A model generated the notes under the pieces. The model was not told where the DNA came from. It saw nothing but the letters and a program-made list of their open reading frames with translations, and ran no database searches. Of a stretch of DNA of 64,000 nucleotides, positions 1-10,400 are shown piece by piece. How positions within the stretch are numbered: the first letter of the stretch is position 1; each line of letters starts with the position of its first letter. Origin of the DNA: Sphingobacterium puteale (GTDB lineage Bacteria > Bacteroidota > Bacteroidia > Sphingobacteriales > Sphingobacteriaceae); the NCBI RefSeq assembly GCF_003627955.1, contig NZ_RBWS01000005.1:62001-126000 (forward strand), read 5' to 3'. The translations under genes and the position numbers were made by a program.

Positions 1-827
1 CCGTAGATTTTTCGGCACATTCTAACAATGCGGTAAATTACGCTGTGGGTCTGGCAACTCAGAAAGGGTACAGCATTCACCTTTACCACAATTACACTTC
101 AGCTTCCGCTGTATTCGAGGAGGAAACAGGTTCCACAGGTAAACAGAGTCCTATATTTAAAGCTGATATTCTGATTAAGAAGCTTGCCGAACAGATTACG
201 TCCATGAATGCTGCTCTTGAGGTTACGACCCAATGTGAGCGCGGCATGATCACAGAGACTTTACCTGATATCGCTACACCTGATCGCTTTGATTTCGTGA
301 TTATGGGCACAAAAGGGATTACAAATGATGACAGTCAACTTATCGGCAGTACAACCTATGTCATTAGTAAAAAATCAAAAATTCCCGTTTTGGCCATCCC
401 CGCAGAGGTGTCATTTGAACAACTTGACAAAGTTGGTTTATTGTCCAATTTCAAGGAAGAAGAGGTGCAGACGGTTCGGGATTTTGTCAATATCATGGGC
501 AAAGATTTTGAATTAAAACTGATGCATGTACATTATGATCATTCTTCAGAAAACCGGATTGAAGACAAATTGGAAGTGTGGAAATATAAAATCAAAAAAT
601 ATATCGGCGTCACCAACATCGCTATTGAAGTCGACTCGATACAGGGAGATATTGAAGATCTCGACACCGTCCCTGAGGTCATCAATGAAATGATCCATGC
701 TGAAAAGATCAAGATATTACTGGTGACACGTTCGCGAAAATCATTTTTTGAACGTGCTTTCACCCGATCAGTGGCAAAAGCATTGTTTAGCCATCCTTTA
801 GTTCCAATATTTTTTACCAAAGCATAA
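1..827 (+). CDS. Universal stress protein, double UspA domain (5' end outside window)
   Basis: The reading frame is open from the first bases and begins with VDFS, the usual UspA start, so the true start lies just upstream. An apparent GTG start at 45 is internal. The N-terminal UspA domain carries GTKGITNDDSQLIGS, which fits the ATP-binding pattern G-2x-G-9x-G-S/T. A second, degenerate Usp domain fills the rest of about 275 residues, giving the tandem architecture common in Bacteroidota. Usp proteins are cytoplasmic nucleotide-binding stress proteins. The gene lies 14 bp upstream of a second Usp gene, so the two are probably co-transcribed and arose by duplication. The specific role is unknown. 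Confidence 0.9.
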   Translation, partial: VDFSAHSNNAVNYAVGLATQKGYSIHLYHNYTSASAVFEEETGSTGKQSPIFKADILIKKLAEQITSMNAALEVTTQCERGMITETLPDIATPDRFDFVIMGTKGITNDDSQLIGSTTYVISKKSKIPVLAIPAEVSFEQLDKVGLLSNFKEEEVQTVRDFVNIMGKDFELKLMHVHYDHSSENRIEDKLEVWKYKIKKYIGVTNIAIEVDSIQGDIEDLDTVPEVINEMIHAEKIKILLVTRSRKSFFERAFTRSVAKALFSHPLVPIFFTKA

Positions 828-841
828 TTAAGTATATCGCT

Positions 842-1684
842 ATGTCTAAATTATTAATACCCGTAGATTTTTCCGAAAATGCACGAATCGCAGCAGCCTA
901 TGCAGCCCAGATCGCGCAGGAAACACATGATGAAATTACACTCTTTCACTCCTTCACTTCACATATCAATAAATTTGCAAATGCGAAGCATTTAGTAGAC
1001 CCGACCGAAGATGAGGCTCATCGTAAGATGGAGGAACTTGTCGCCGAACTGCTACAAAAATATCCTTCGTTAAAAATTTCTACTCTGTTTACGAACGGGA
1101 TTTTAGCAGAATCTTTGGATAAACAAGAGATAAAAGATAGCTATCGGGCCGTGATTATGGGAACAAAAGGAGTCACCGGACTCGAATCTGTACTAATCGG
1201 AAGCAACACTTATGACGTTATTAAAGAGTCAAAAATTCCCGTATTGGCAATCCCAAAAAATGCCGTAAAATTAAAAAAAGATAACATTGCATTGCTGACA
1301 AATTTTAAGCCCGGTGAGCTTGAAGTGCTTAAGCAAGCGATTCCTTTGTATGGGAAAAACTTCCATTTACAACTTATCCATATCAACAAAAGTGAACTAG
1401 AAATCAATACATTAGGCCAAAAACTCGAAAAATGGATTGAACAGATTATTGCTGAAACAGGCATTGAAGACATTTCATATATTGTCAAAGCGCCGAGCTA
1501 TTTCGCCGGTTCACGAGAGAACATCGCAAACGGAATACATACGATTATCAGAGATGAAGATATTGATGTGATTTTGATTACAAAAAGTAGAAAAACTTTT
1601 TTTCAAAACATTTTTACTGAAAATATTGTTAAGCACATGGCTTTTGAAATTGAGGTACCAAATTTTTTCGGCCGAGTAGATTGA
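842..1684 (+). CDS. Universal stress protein, double UspA domain
   Basis: 280 residues starting MSKLLIPVDFS. The first half is a full UspA domain with GTKGVTGLESVLIGS, an exact G-2x-G-9x-G-S nucleotide-binding motif. The second half (about 145-280) is a weaker Usp repeat without that motif. It follows the previous Usp gene by 14 bp on the same strand and resembles it over its whole length, including the near-C-terminal block TKSRKTFFQ (TRSRKSFFE in the neighbour), so this is a tandem duplication. Expected to be a cytoplasmic ATP-binding dimer. No ligand or stress can be assigned from sequence. Confidence 0.92.
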   Translation: MSKLLIPVDFSENARIAAAYAAQIAQETHDEITLFHSFTSHINKFANAKHLVDPTEDEAHRKMEELVAELLQKYPSLKISTLFTNGILAESLDKQEIKDSYRAVIMGTKGVTGLESVLIGSNTYDVIKESKIPVLAIPKNAVKLKKDNIALLTNFKPGELEVLKQAIPLYGKNFHLQLIHINKSELEINTLGQKLEKWIEQIIAETGIEDISYIVKAPSYFAGSRENIANGIHTIIRDEDIDVILITKSRKTFFQNIFTENIVKHMAFEIEVPNFFGRVD

Positions 1685-1774
1685 CCAAATAATTTTTGGC
1701 AAATTTATTGCAAGAGTAGTCAATGAATTAATTTAACAAGAATTTTATAGTAGAAAATTTTACAAGAACACATT

Positions 1775-3121
1775 ATGAAAATTAGCCTTAAAAAATCAGG
1801 ATTACTAATCGCGGCAGGAATTATCTCGACCGCATCCTTTGCACAAAGTGCAAAGCAGTCATCAATTGAAGGCACAACTCCATTTGGTCCGGCAACACAA
1901 TACAGGACTTGGTCCATCGGTGTGGGCGCTGGCGTAACTAGCTTACAAAACATTGCCAAGTTAAATAATGGAGGTTATGACAAACTGGACTGGAACCTAG
2001 GTTACAGTGCCTATATCAAAAAGCAAATCTCACCTTCGTTCGGAATCAAGGCAACTTATTTTGGCGGCAAAACCTCTGGCTATACAGCTGATGACAAGCA
2101 AACCGGTTTTGAAACAAAAACTCCTTGGTCAGTAGCTTTATCTGGAGAATTTTTAGCGGCCAATACCAACTGGAGATTCTTCAATAGCTTCATCAAACCT
2201 TACGCATCTATTGGTGTGGGTGTAATGAATGCCGAAACCGCTGGAATTACCGGAGGAAACAGAGGTGAGTATGGCGATTCTTATTCAAAAATCTTTGTAC
2301 CTGCTGATTTCGGTTTTAAATTTGCCGTTGCAAAAGGCATCAATTTTGAATTGGGTTATCAGCTGAACTGGGTAAATCAACGCTTCGACAATTTGGCTAA
2401 CCCAGCTGGCGGACCAAAAATTGACAAAAACGACTTGTTCACTTACGCACACGCAGGTTTAGAGTTTGCTTTGGGTAGCGGTAGCAAACCAGCCTTGAAC
2501 AATTCAAACCCTGTAGCGACCCTAGTAAGTGATTATACGGTAAAATACGATGACTTAAAAGCTCAAAATGATGCGTTAAACGCAAAAAACCAAGCTTTAC
2601 AAAGTCAATTGGATGGTTTGAACAGTGACCTGAAAGATGATGACGGTGACGGTGTTGCAAACAAATACGATAAATGTCCAGGAACACCTTCTGGTGTGCA
2701 AGTAGATGGTGCCGGCTGTCCAATCACAGTAAAAAACGAAACTAGAGTCGTAGAGAAAGTTGTTGTCACAGAAGCAGACAAGAAAGTTGTCGCTGATGCG
2801 ATCAAAAACTTAGAGTTTGATCTAAGCAAATCGACGATCCGTCCTACTTCATACGCAACATTAAACAAAGTAGCTGAATTGTTGATCGAGAAAAACTTTA
2901 GCTTGAAATTAGCAGGGCACACAGATAACACAGGTTCACGCGAATTGAATATGCGTTTATCCAAAGAGCGTGCTGAGTCAGTGAAAGCTTACTTGGTATC
3001 TCAAGGCGCAAATGCTTCACGCATCGAAGCTACAGGTTATGGTCCTGACCAACCAATTGCATCCAATAAAACTGCTGATGGTCGTCAACAAAACCGTCGT
3101 GTAGAGTTTACACTTTATTAA
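1775..3121 (+). CDS. OmpA family outer-membrane protein with TSP3 calcium-binding segment
   Basis: 448 residues. A signal peptide (about 1-23, ending SFAQ) precedes an eight-stranded OmpA-like barrel (about 45-235). A short coiled-coil linker with DALNAKNQALQ leads to a thrombospondin type-3-like acidic loop (DDDGDGVANKYDKCPG, with the paired Cys of GAGCP). The C-terminal OmpA/MotB peptidoglycan-binding domain (about 335-448) has GHTDNTGS and the NRRVEF arginine. The protein should tie the outer membrane to peptidoglycan and is typically abundant. It is followed by a strong hairpin terminator and looks monocistronic. Confidence 0.95.
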   Translation: MKISLKKSGLLIAAGIISTASFAQSAKQSSIEGTTPFGPATQYRTWSIGVGAGVTSLQNIAKLNNGGYDKLDWNLGYSAYIKKQISPSFGIKATYFGGKTSGYTADDKQTGFETKTPWSVALSGEFLAANTNWRFFNSFIKPYASIGVGVMNAETAGITGGNRGEYGDSYSKIFVPADFGFKFAVAKGINFELGYQLNWVNQRFDNLANPAGGPKIDKNDLFTYAHAGLEFALGSGSKPALNNSNPVATLVSDYTVKYDDLKAQNDALNAKNQALQSQLDGLNSDLKDDDGDGVANKYDKCPGTPSGVQVDGAGCPITVKNETRVVEKVVVTEADKKVVADAIKNLEFDLSKSTIRPTSYATLNKVAELLIEKNFSLKLAGHTDNTGSRELNMRLSKERAESVKAYLVSQGANASRIEATGYGPDQPIASNKTADGRQQNRRVEFTLY

Positions 3122-3146
3122 TCGATATTATTCGATCTCTACAGCC

Positions 3147-3178
3147 AAAAGGCATCACTTTCAAGTGATGCCTTTTTT
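3147..3178 (+). terminator. Rho-independent terminator of the OmpA gene
   Basis: A perfect stem of AAGGCATCACTT against AAGTGATGCCTT is followed at once by a run of seven T. It lies 26 bp after the OmpA stop codon. Confidence 0.93.
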
Positions 3179-3305
3179 TATGGAATCAATAGACTAAATC
3201 TGATAACTCTCTTGTGTTTATAGTAAATAAACATTTGAAAAACAAAAAGATAACACCAACAAAACTTACATTATCCGTATTTTTATTAAGCTAAGATCAT
3301 AAAAA

Positions 3306-4667
3306 ATGCGTAAACCACAAATTCTTGTTTTGGCCCTTTTTTCGCTGATTTTTTCCGCTTGTGAAAAAGACCCGCCCTTAAACGAACCAGGCTCAAATGA
3401 AGCGATCAATCAATGGACACTGAAACAGATGCGGCAATACTATTATTGGAATGATAAAATCAGACAACCAAACGACTATCAGCAAGCTCCAGATCTATTT
3501 TTTAAAGGTATTCTATTTCAAGACGACCGTTACTCCGGCATATTACAGACACTCAACAGCGACACCTATGGTAATACATTAACGAACACTTTTGGGTTCG
3601 ATATGGTGCAACTCCAAACAACCGACAAAACCATCCAACTTGTAACCCAAGTTGTTCCCTTCAGCGAAGGGGATTTAATGGGACTCAAACGGGGAGACAG
3701 CATCACCCACATCAACAACGAGCCCATTGGTCACAGCAACCTGAAATCCCTACTAAGCAAATCCTTGCTTTTACCGGCAATGCAATTGACGCGAAACGAT
3801 GGCAAAATATTTATCCTCCCCTCTTCTTATATTTCGCAGCCCATCCTCTATACCGCCAAGCTCATCTCCTCCTCCCCCAAAGTAGGCTATATGTTCTTAA
3901 GTCAATTTGACTTTAGTGGAGCTTATTCATTATTGGAAGCAGTTCAAAATTTCAAGTCCCAACAGGTACAGGAACTTGTTGTCGATTTACGTTACAATCC
4001 AGGTGGCCAAGTCGCTTTTGCCGCGTTTTGCGCGCTCTTATTGGCAGATATCAAAGAAAATGACATTTTTACCAAATACCAAGGCAACAAAAACCTCAAA
4101 AATAGAGCAGACAGCTTTGCAGCTGCGTTGGAAGGACAGCCCGACGGCTATTCATTTATGGCAACAGAAATTTTAAAGCAAGGTTTACATTTAAAAAGAA
4201 TCTATATGCTCACGGGACCAAATACGGCATCTGCATCCGAAATGTTAATCAATGGATTGCGTCCCTATTTACAAGTGATTCAAATTGGAGACAAAACGTA
4301 CGGAAAGGATATGGCTTCGACCACCATATCCACCCCCGAAGAAATTCATGGTACAGAACGAGCCTGGCATTTGATCCCTATGATTTATAAAATCTACAAT
4401 AAAGTGGGACAGGGAGATTATAGCGATGGAATTACTCCTTCTACCAAGATCGACGAATTTGCCTTTTTACCTTTGGCCCCAATAGGTGACACCAGAGATC
4501 CATTGATACAGGAAGTATTACAAATAATCGACAATAAAAATACCAGAACCAAAAGCGCTGCCAATAATACAACAGAAAGAACCAGTAATATAGCTCCCCA
4601 ATATATGGGAAGTAGCTATCAGACAATACCTATTGAAGTTAGCGCACAAGACAAGACCGAAAAGTAG
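3306..4667 (+). CDS. S41 family (C-terminal processing) peptidase, lipoprotein
   Basis: 453 residues with a lipobox LIFSAC (Cys19), so it is a membrane-anchored periplasmic or surface lipoprotein. An S41 N-terminal helical segment with QYYYWND precedes a PDZ-like region (about 85-165, SEGDLMGLKRGDSI). The tail-specific protease core contains VVDLRYNPGG, the catalytic serine in TASASE (about residue 311) and the general-base lysine in TYGKD (about 334). The dyad is therefore intact. Related Bacteroidota proteins degrade or process cell-envelope proteins, but the substrate here is unknown. The last about 50 residues are low-complexity and polar. The gene converges on the next gene with 5 bp between stops. 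Confidence 0.92.
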   Translation: MRKPQILVLALFSLIFSACEKDPPLNEPGSNEAINQWTLKQMRQYYYWNDKIRQPNDYQQAPDLFFKGILFQDDRYSGILQTLNSDTYGNTLTNTFGFDMVQLQTTDKTIQLVTQVVPFSEGDLMGLKRGDSITHINNEPIGHSNLKSLLSKSLLLPAMQLTRNDGKIFILPSSYISQPILYTAKLISSSPKVGYMFLSQFDFSGAYSLLEAVQNFKSQQVQELVVDLRYNPGGQVAFAAFCALLLADIKENDIFTKYQGNKNLKNRADSFAAALEGQPDGYSFMATEILKQGLHLKRIYMLTGPNTASASEMLINGLRPYLQVIQIGDKTYGKDMASTTISTPEEIHGTERAWHLIPMIYKIYNKVGQGDYSDGITPSTKIDEFAFLPLAPIGDTRDPLIQEVLQIIDNKNTRTKSAANNTTERTSNIAPQYMGSSYQTIPIEVSAQDKTEK

Positions 4668-4672
4668 TTTCA

Positions 4673-4987
4673 TCAGTGTGCGCAGGAATTTAATGAGGTA
4701 ATGACCATACGCAGATTAGCTCCAGTCTTCCCATTTTTGGCTAACTTGCGAAGAGGACGAGACAAGATTTCAGAACGTATGGTTCGTTCTTTCGTTTCAT
4801 AGTCCTGCACCAGTCTCTCTAATTGCTGTAATAGTTCGCTATATTGCCTGTACAGTTCATTCAGATTGGTAAATTCCCGACGCAATTTGTAAAGCACTTC
4901 CGAATCAATAACATGTTTCACATCTCCTTGGATTTCCAAAGAGATCGCCAATAGTTTACGATGTTTTAAATCACTGATACCTTTCAT
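4673..4987 (-). CDS. Small conserved-looking coiled-coil protein, unknown function
   Basis: 104 residues, no signal peptide and no membrane segment. The centre (about 35-75) is heptad-like and rich in Leu, Glu and Gln (LYRQYSELLQQLERL), predicting a coiled coil. The basic tail includes RPLRKLAKNGKTG. It ends only 5 bp from the convergent S41 peptidase gene. I do not recognise a family. Composition and the absence of a competing frame make it a plausible real gene. Confidence 0.6.
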   Translation of the reverse strand: MKGISDLKHRKLLAISLEIQGDVKHVIDSEVLYKLRREFTNLNELYRQYSELLQQLERLVQDYETKERTIRSEILSRPLRKLAKNGKTGANLRMVITSLNSCAH

Positions 4988-5055
4988 GATAAATTTATGC
5001 TAATTGATTTACCTATAATTTAATTATTGACTTGGCGGTATTTTCTTTAAATCTC

Positions 5056-5871
5056 TTATTTTTTTAACCATATATCAAACAATTCAAAACCGGGCCCATC
5101 AAGAAAAGTCACCCAATCACGATCGAAAATTACGTCGGGCTCTTTATTAGGAAGATATAAAATAGAAATTGGTTTATCTACATTTAATCCTCCAATAAAC
5201 ACATAGGCTGATTGCCCATTGACCAAGAATGGCTTGGCATCTTTATCCAGTACCGTTGCTCTTAAATATGAAGATCTTTCAAATGGTATCTGAATAAAGC
5301 TGTCTGGTATTTGATCACTTATCAAATCAGTAATCAAAAGAGGTTCATCATCATAAACCATCTTTTCCTCAAATGTGTTTTCATTAAAAACCATTGTTCC
5401 ACTATAAATAGCCAGGCGTATCGGTTCACTATTTGGAGAAATAATCTTATTGTAGTTCAATATTTTGACTTGAAAATTCCCCTGATTTGGTTCTGACCCA
5501 TCTAAGGGATTCTCCCCAACTACTAATGTTGGGTCTATCGGACTTTTGGGATATACTCCAAAAATATTGCTTCCACTTTTCAACGGCAAGCGCTGTTGCA
5601 GCACGATTTTCTCATCATCACCAAAAGCAATCACATCAGAAGTATCTTTACTCTTATCAAAGAAAAAAAGATAGTTAGCTTGATCCTTATCATATTTAGT
5701 GTATTCACCATCTATGGATATCTTTTTTATGCCTAAATTTTCGCCCGAATAAGCTTTAAAAGACACGCGTGCCAATTGCCGCTGATCTTCAATGACCTCC
5801 CCTTTTTGACAGGAGGACAACACACATCCAACCCATAGAGTTACAAAAAAGATAAATATATTTTTAATCAT
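5056..5871 (-). CDS. Lipoprotein of unknown function, last gene of a TonB receptor operon
   Basis: The start is placed at the ATG giving MIKNIFIFFVTL with lipobox VLSSC (Cys21). The longer frame upstream overlaps the preceding gene and adds no signal. The protein is 271 residues. After the lipid anchor it is beta-rich, with no recognised domain. It lies 55 bp downstream of the beta-helix lipoprotein and in the same orientation as the sigma/FecR/receptor genes, so it is probably the distal member of that operon. I infer a surface or periplasmic accessory role in the same uptake system. Function is unassigned. Confidence 0.75.
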   Translation of the reverse strand: MIKNIFIFFVTLWVGCVLSSCQKGEVIEDQRQLARVSFKAYSGENLGIKKISIDGEYTKYDKDQANYLFFFDKSKDTSDVIAFGDDEKIVLQQRLPLKSGSNIFGVYPKSPIDPTLVVGENPLDGSEPNQGNFQVKILNYNKIISPNSEPIRLAIYSGTMVFNENTFEEKMVYDDEPLLITDLISDQIPDSFIQIPFERSSYLRATVLDKDAKPFLVNGQSAYVFIGGLNVDKPISILYLPNKEPDVIFDRDWVTFLDGPGFELFDIWLKK

Positions 5872-5926
5872 ATATAAAGTAATTAAGAAAGTGAGCCATA
5901 GAAATGGCTCACTCAACAAATAAATA

Positions 5927-7279
5927 TTAATAAGTTTTTGGCGCAAATTGCGTCCAACCAGCAGTCCAGACAGTATTTGTTGGATGGAATGCACCTTTAT
6001 AAGTTGTACTTCCATCACCATATGCCGGTGAAGTCGATAATGGCCTCAAAACAGCTGGATTATATGGGCTTGTTGGATAAAAGATATTAGCAGCACCAGC
6101 CAATTTCAAATACGTTGTTGCATCCGTTGAAACATTTGTTTGATTTCCAGCGGGTGTTGCACCACTGAAAGCTGCTGTATACGCATGTATAACATTACCC
6201 GTAAATGTACCTGTTGCGCCATCTTGGAATGCAGCACCTGTGGCATAACCTGCAATAATCGAATTTTGAATATCATACTGTGAAGCTCTTCTCCAACGGT
6301 TACCAAATTTCAGTTTTGTACCAGCTACAGCAGCATCCTTAATTCCCAGGAATGTAAAATTTTTCAATACTGGGCGAGTCTTAGGCGTCGCTGCATATGG
6401 CGTTGTACCTTCGTTATCCGACTCCAAACCATTTGAATCCGAGCTACCGCTTGATGTGCTATTTGTAGAATTAGGATCCTTTAGTGATAAGGCATATTGA
6501 ATTGTTCCTGTATAACCATGATCGAAATCAAAATCATCATCGTCGTTTGATAATGCAACTAAGTATTTCGCATTGACAGTACCACCAAAGAACTCGAATC
6601 CATCATCTTTACCCCAAGATACTTGGATATTTTCTAGCGTCGTACCAGTACCAACACCACCTAAAGTTAGTCCGTTGATTTCGTTATTATTATTAAGATT
6701 GTAACCTGCAAATTCAATCCGTACATATTTTAATGAGCCTGAATTATCTGCAGCATTTGCGCCACCATATGACACATCAGTTCCTATTGGCTGTGGCAAT
6801 CCTTCAATTTTTGTTGTTGTAGGTTGGTTTGTTGTTGCGCTACCCAATAATACAACACCACCAAAATCACCAGGATTACGAGATCCCGCCGCGTTTGGAG
6901 AAGTAAATACGATCGGCGCAGAAGCTGTACCGTTAGCAATTAATTTCGCTGTTTTTGGCACAACCAATACCCCTTTAATATGATGTGTCAATCCGGTCGT
7001 TTGATCACTGTAAGCTTTTGTTGCTCCCGAAGTAATATACGTACCTGGTAAAATAGTCAATGTAGTACCTGGTTTTACGAAAGCAACACCATCAATTTTC
7101 CATACGGTATCTGCAGATAGCGTAGTTTTAGTAATAATACCGTTCGCATCTGTTGGGATTGTTGCCTGAGGTTTGCTCGGCAAACCAGCATTCAAATCTG
7201 AATTAGGTCCTACGTTGTCTTTGTTACAAGAAGCCAATGCGATTGCGCATACGCTTGCTACTGTTAAGATTTTTTTCAT
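5927..7279 (-). CDS. Right-handed beta-helix lipoprotein paired with a TonB-dependent receptor
   Basis: 450 residues with lipobox ALASC (Cys18), so a lipoprotein. The body is a repetitive Gly/Thr/Asn-rich solenoid containing NGTASAPIVFTS, GDFGGVVLLG, INGLTLGGVG, FEFFGGTVNA and the acidic block DDDDFDFDHGYTG. This is typical of parallel beta-helix folds, and the acidic block could bind calcium. It sits directly downstream of a TonB receptor. A clear paralogue (46384-47763) sits directly downstream of another receptor of the same type. I infer that it is a surface partner of the receptor, analogous to but unrelated to SusD. No ligand can be named. A 213-bp gap separates it from the receptor. 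Confidence 0.85.
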   Translation of the reverse strand: MKKILTVASVCAIALASCNKDNVGPNSDLNAGLPSKPQATIPTDANGIITKTTLSADTVWKIDGVAFVKPGTTLTILPGTYITSGATKAYSDQTTGLTHHIKGVLVVPKTAKLIANGTASAPIVFTSPNAAGSRNPGDFGGVVLLGSATTNQPTTTKIEGLPQPIGTDVSYGGANAADNSGSLKYVRIEFAGYNLNNNNEINGLTLGGVGTGTTLENIQVSWGKDDGFEFFGGTVNAKYLVALSNDDDDFDFDHGYTGTIQYALSLKDPNSTNSTSSGSSDSNGLESDNEGTTPYAATPKTRPVLKNFTFLGIKDAAVAGTKLKFGNRWRRASQYDIQNSIIAGYATGAAFQDGATGTFTGNVIHAYTAAFSGATPAGNQTNVSTDATTYLKLAGAANIFYPTSPYNPAVLRPLSTSPAYGDGSTTYKGAFHPTNTVWTAGWTQFAPKTY

Positions 7280-7492
7280 TTTGTGTTAAATAATTACTAG
7301 TTTTGCCATCACAAGATCATTTTTTAGACTATGCGCCCTATGGGATAGCATTTCATAAGGTTGCATAGTTGTTTTCAATCACCCATTTTTGTTTCTATTT
7401 TATCTTCCTGTTGTGCTATTGGACAAACCCGGAATTCATTTACATTATTAAGGAGTGATATGAAACTGCCTCGCGCAGATAGTTTTATCTTA

Positions 7493-10400
7493 TTAAAAAT
7501 TATATGTCAGGGATAGATTATATCTTCTCCCGTCTTTTTTGCGATAGGTTATAATATCCCCATCCGCTTTATTGTATCTATTATCCCCTTTTAATTTCTC
7601 AATTGAGTATATCCCGTTTTCATTTCCTATATTATATCCTTCGGTATTCTGATAGTAGCGTGTCCAGTCATCAAGCAGATTGGCCATATTTAACTTAGCT
7701 TCTAACCTGTTTTTAAAAAAACGTGCATATATTTGAAAATCTAATTGCTTTGGTGCCAGTTCGTATTCTATCCTATTGGGATTCACTGAGGTAATATTCG
7801 TTCTATAGCCCCTATGGTTATAACTAGCAGTCGCTCCAAAAGAGTCCCCCCAATAGCCAATTCCAAAATTTAACAACCATGGTGACTGACCAATCAAAGG
7901 ACGATCCTGATTAGGAGATCTATCTTTGATCCTATCTGGCAACTCCTTTCCGTCAACAATCTTATACTTCCACGAACTCAGTACATTTACTTTAGAACTT
8001 AAAAATGTTGTATTTGCTGAGATAAAAAGCTTAGTGAGCCAATCTTTATCGCCTATAAAACTTAAATTTTTACGGATTTCAAATTCTATTCCTTTATTTT
8101 TAGCAGATTCCATATTATTAAAAACATAATATTCACCACCCGAAAATGATTCATCTTCGACCAATTCAATGGGTTTATCCAGATATTTATAAAATCCAGT
8201 TAAGGATATAATTTCACCAGGACTTGGATACCATTCCAACCGCAGATCTGCATTATCAATAAAGGTTGATTCCACATTATCCCCTGAAATAATCGCATCC
8301 AGTTCAAAGTCATAAAATCCAAAAAAACCTGTTTCTCGAAAATCTGGACGGATTGCGGTTTTTGAATAGCTAGCTCGAACATTAAAGGTATTGGTCACAC
8401 TATAAGTAGCATTAATGGATGGTAAAAATTTCCAGTTATTTTCACGCACTAGCAATTTGTACTTTATAAAATTATTTTTGTCATCATTCGGATCACCATT
8501 CTGCTTTCTAAACATCTCATCTTGGCGATTTTTCAGGTTATAATATTCTGCACGGACGCCATACACCAAGCGTAATTTATCCCAAAATTTCTGATCCAAC
8601 ATAAAATATCCAGCATGTGATTGCATACTTCCATCATATACGTTCCCTCCAATGAGCTCAGGGTAGTAATAAGCGTGCCCTACATCATTTCCAATATTCT
8701 CCGGAGAAAACAATACATCATAGGGCGCTTCAATTGCAGGAGCTGGTTTTGAAGGATCATTGGGCAAATAAGAACGAGTAAAAGGTAATAAACGGAATAT
8801 GGAAAGATCCCGTTGCTTCGACCAGCCCTGATAGCCAATTTTGGCTAAAGTGCTGACTGATTGCCCTTCTCCAAAGATGCGGGAAAATGCCACAGCCCAA
8901 TTATAATCATTCTCATTAATCTGTGTCCACATCCGGGAATCTTTTCCTAGCACAGATGAATTAGACCATCCTGAAATATTTAGTAAATTTGGAGTTTGAA
9001 ACATATATTCACCATCCATTACAGTTGTCAATCTATATCTTAATTTTCGTTCATCTAAAATCTGCTGTTTGATTTTATTATAAGCAAACATTCCTTCGGC
9101 TTTAATCTTCCAAGGCAGTTTATACTCACCACTTATCTGGTGTTGTTGTAAGGACATTGCTTCTGGCAACTGATATTGATTTTTTGCAGGAACATTACTA
9201 AGATCGGCGAAAGCTGCTCGAATATTTTCATTATAGGTATTATTATAAGTACGGGCATACATATTTTTGAATGCGAGCTTAAAATCCTTCCCCTGTAGCC
9301 CAAAATTTGCGACTAAACCACCACTGCTACTAAAACGATAAGAAGTGCCAGCTCCATTTAAGCCGATTCCTGTACTGTCAATGTAATGTGCTCCATTAAT
9401 AGCGGATCCTCTCACATTATTGAAGGCTACAATATTCTGTTCATTTCGAATATTCGTAGAAGCAGAGAAACCAAACAATAATCCATTTGAAAGATTATAC
9501 CGTCGCCCCAATGCAAACCGAAAATTTTGATTGGGATTGGCTTTATAACGATATAGTTTCATAGCGTCTGCATTGACCTGTTTCGATTGGGATATTGCAT
9601 CAATGTCATTATACTTGAGATTTGAACCCGGCATTAACAATTCTTCATTTAACTTTGGATCGTTCAGTACATACCCGGGAGGCGCATCCAGACGTCGGGC
9701 TTCACCATTCCAATACCAAGGCAATATCCCTTCAGGTTGTTTTGAAGAAGAATGATTAAAACCAAAAAATTCAGATGCTTTCCGCTCCCCAAGACGGTAA
9801 AAGTCTTTGCCTGTTGTACGGGAATTTCCTCCTATCCCATATTGTATTGTCGTAAAATTCTTCTCCGGAATATCTAATGTATTCACCGAAACCTGTCCGC
9901 CCGAGAATTCAGCGGATACATCCGGTGTTGCCGTTTTATTGACCACCACCGAGCTGACCATCTCTGTTGGGATAATATCAAAGGAAAAATCACGTCTATT
10001 CTGCGAAGTACTTGGAATCACGACCCCATCCAGCATGGCCTGATTGTAGCGGTCCGACATACCCCGTACTATTACGTTTCTATTATTAACCGTTGTCACT
10101 CCGGTAACACGTTTCAAAACTTGTCCCATATCATTGTCCGGTGTGCGGGAGATTTGTTCAGCCGAAATACCATCCGTTACCGAAGCTGCGTTTTTTTGTG
10201 CCGCATACAATCCCGCTACGGAAGCTTTTTTAAACGATACGCTGACAACAGCTGTCTCCAACGCATTTACCTGCGCCTTCATGGCAATATTTAATCCTGT
10301 CCGTTGTCCGACCTGTATTTTGACCCCCTCAATACGCTGGGTCTGGTAAGAGAGATAACTAACTTCCAGTATGTAGGTTCCCGGTTCGGCATTCAACACA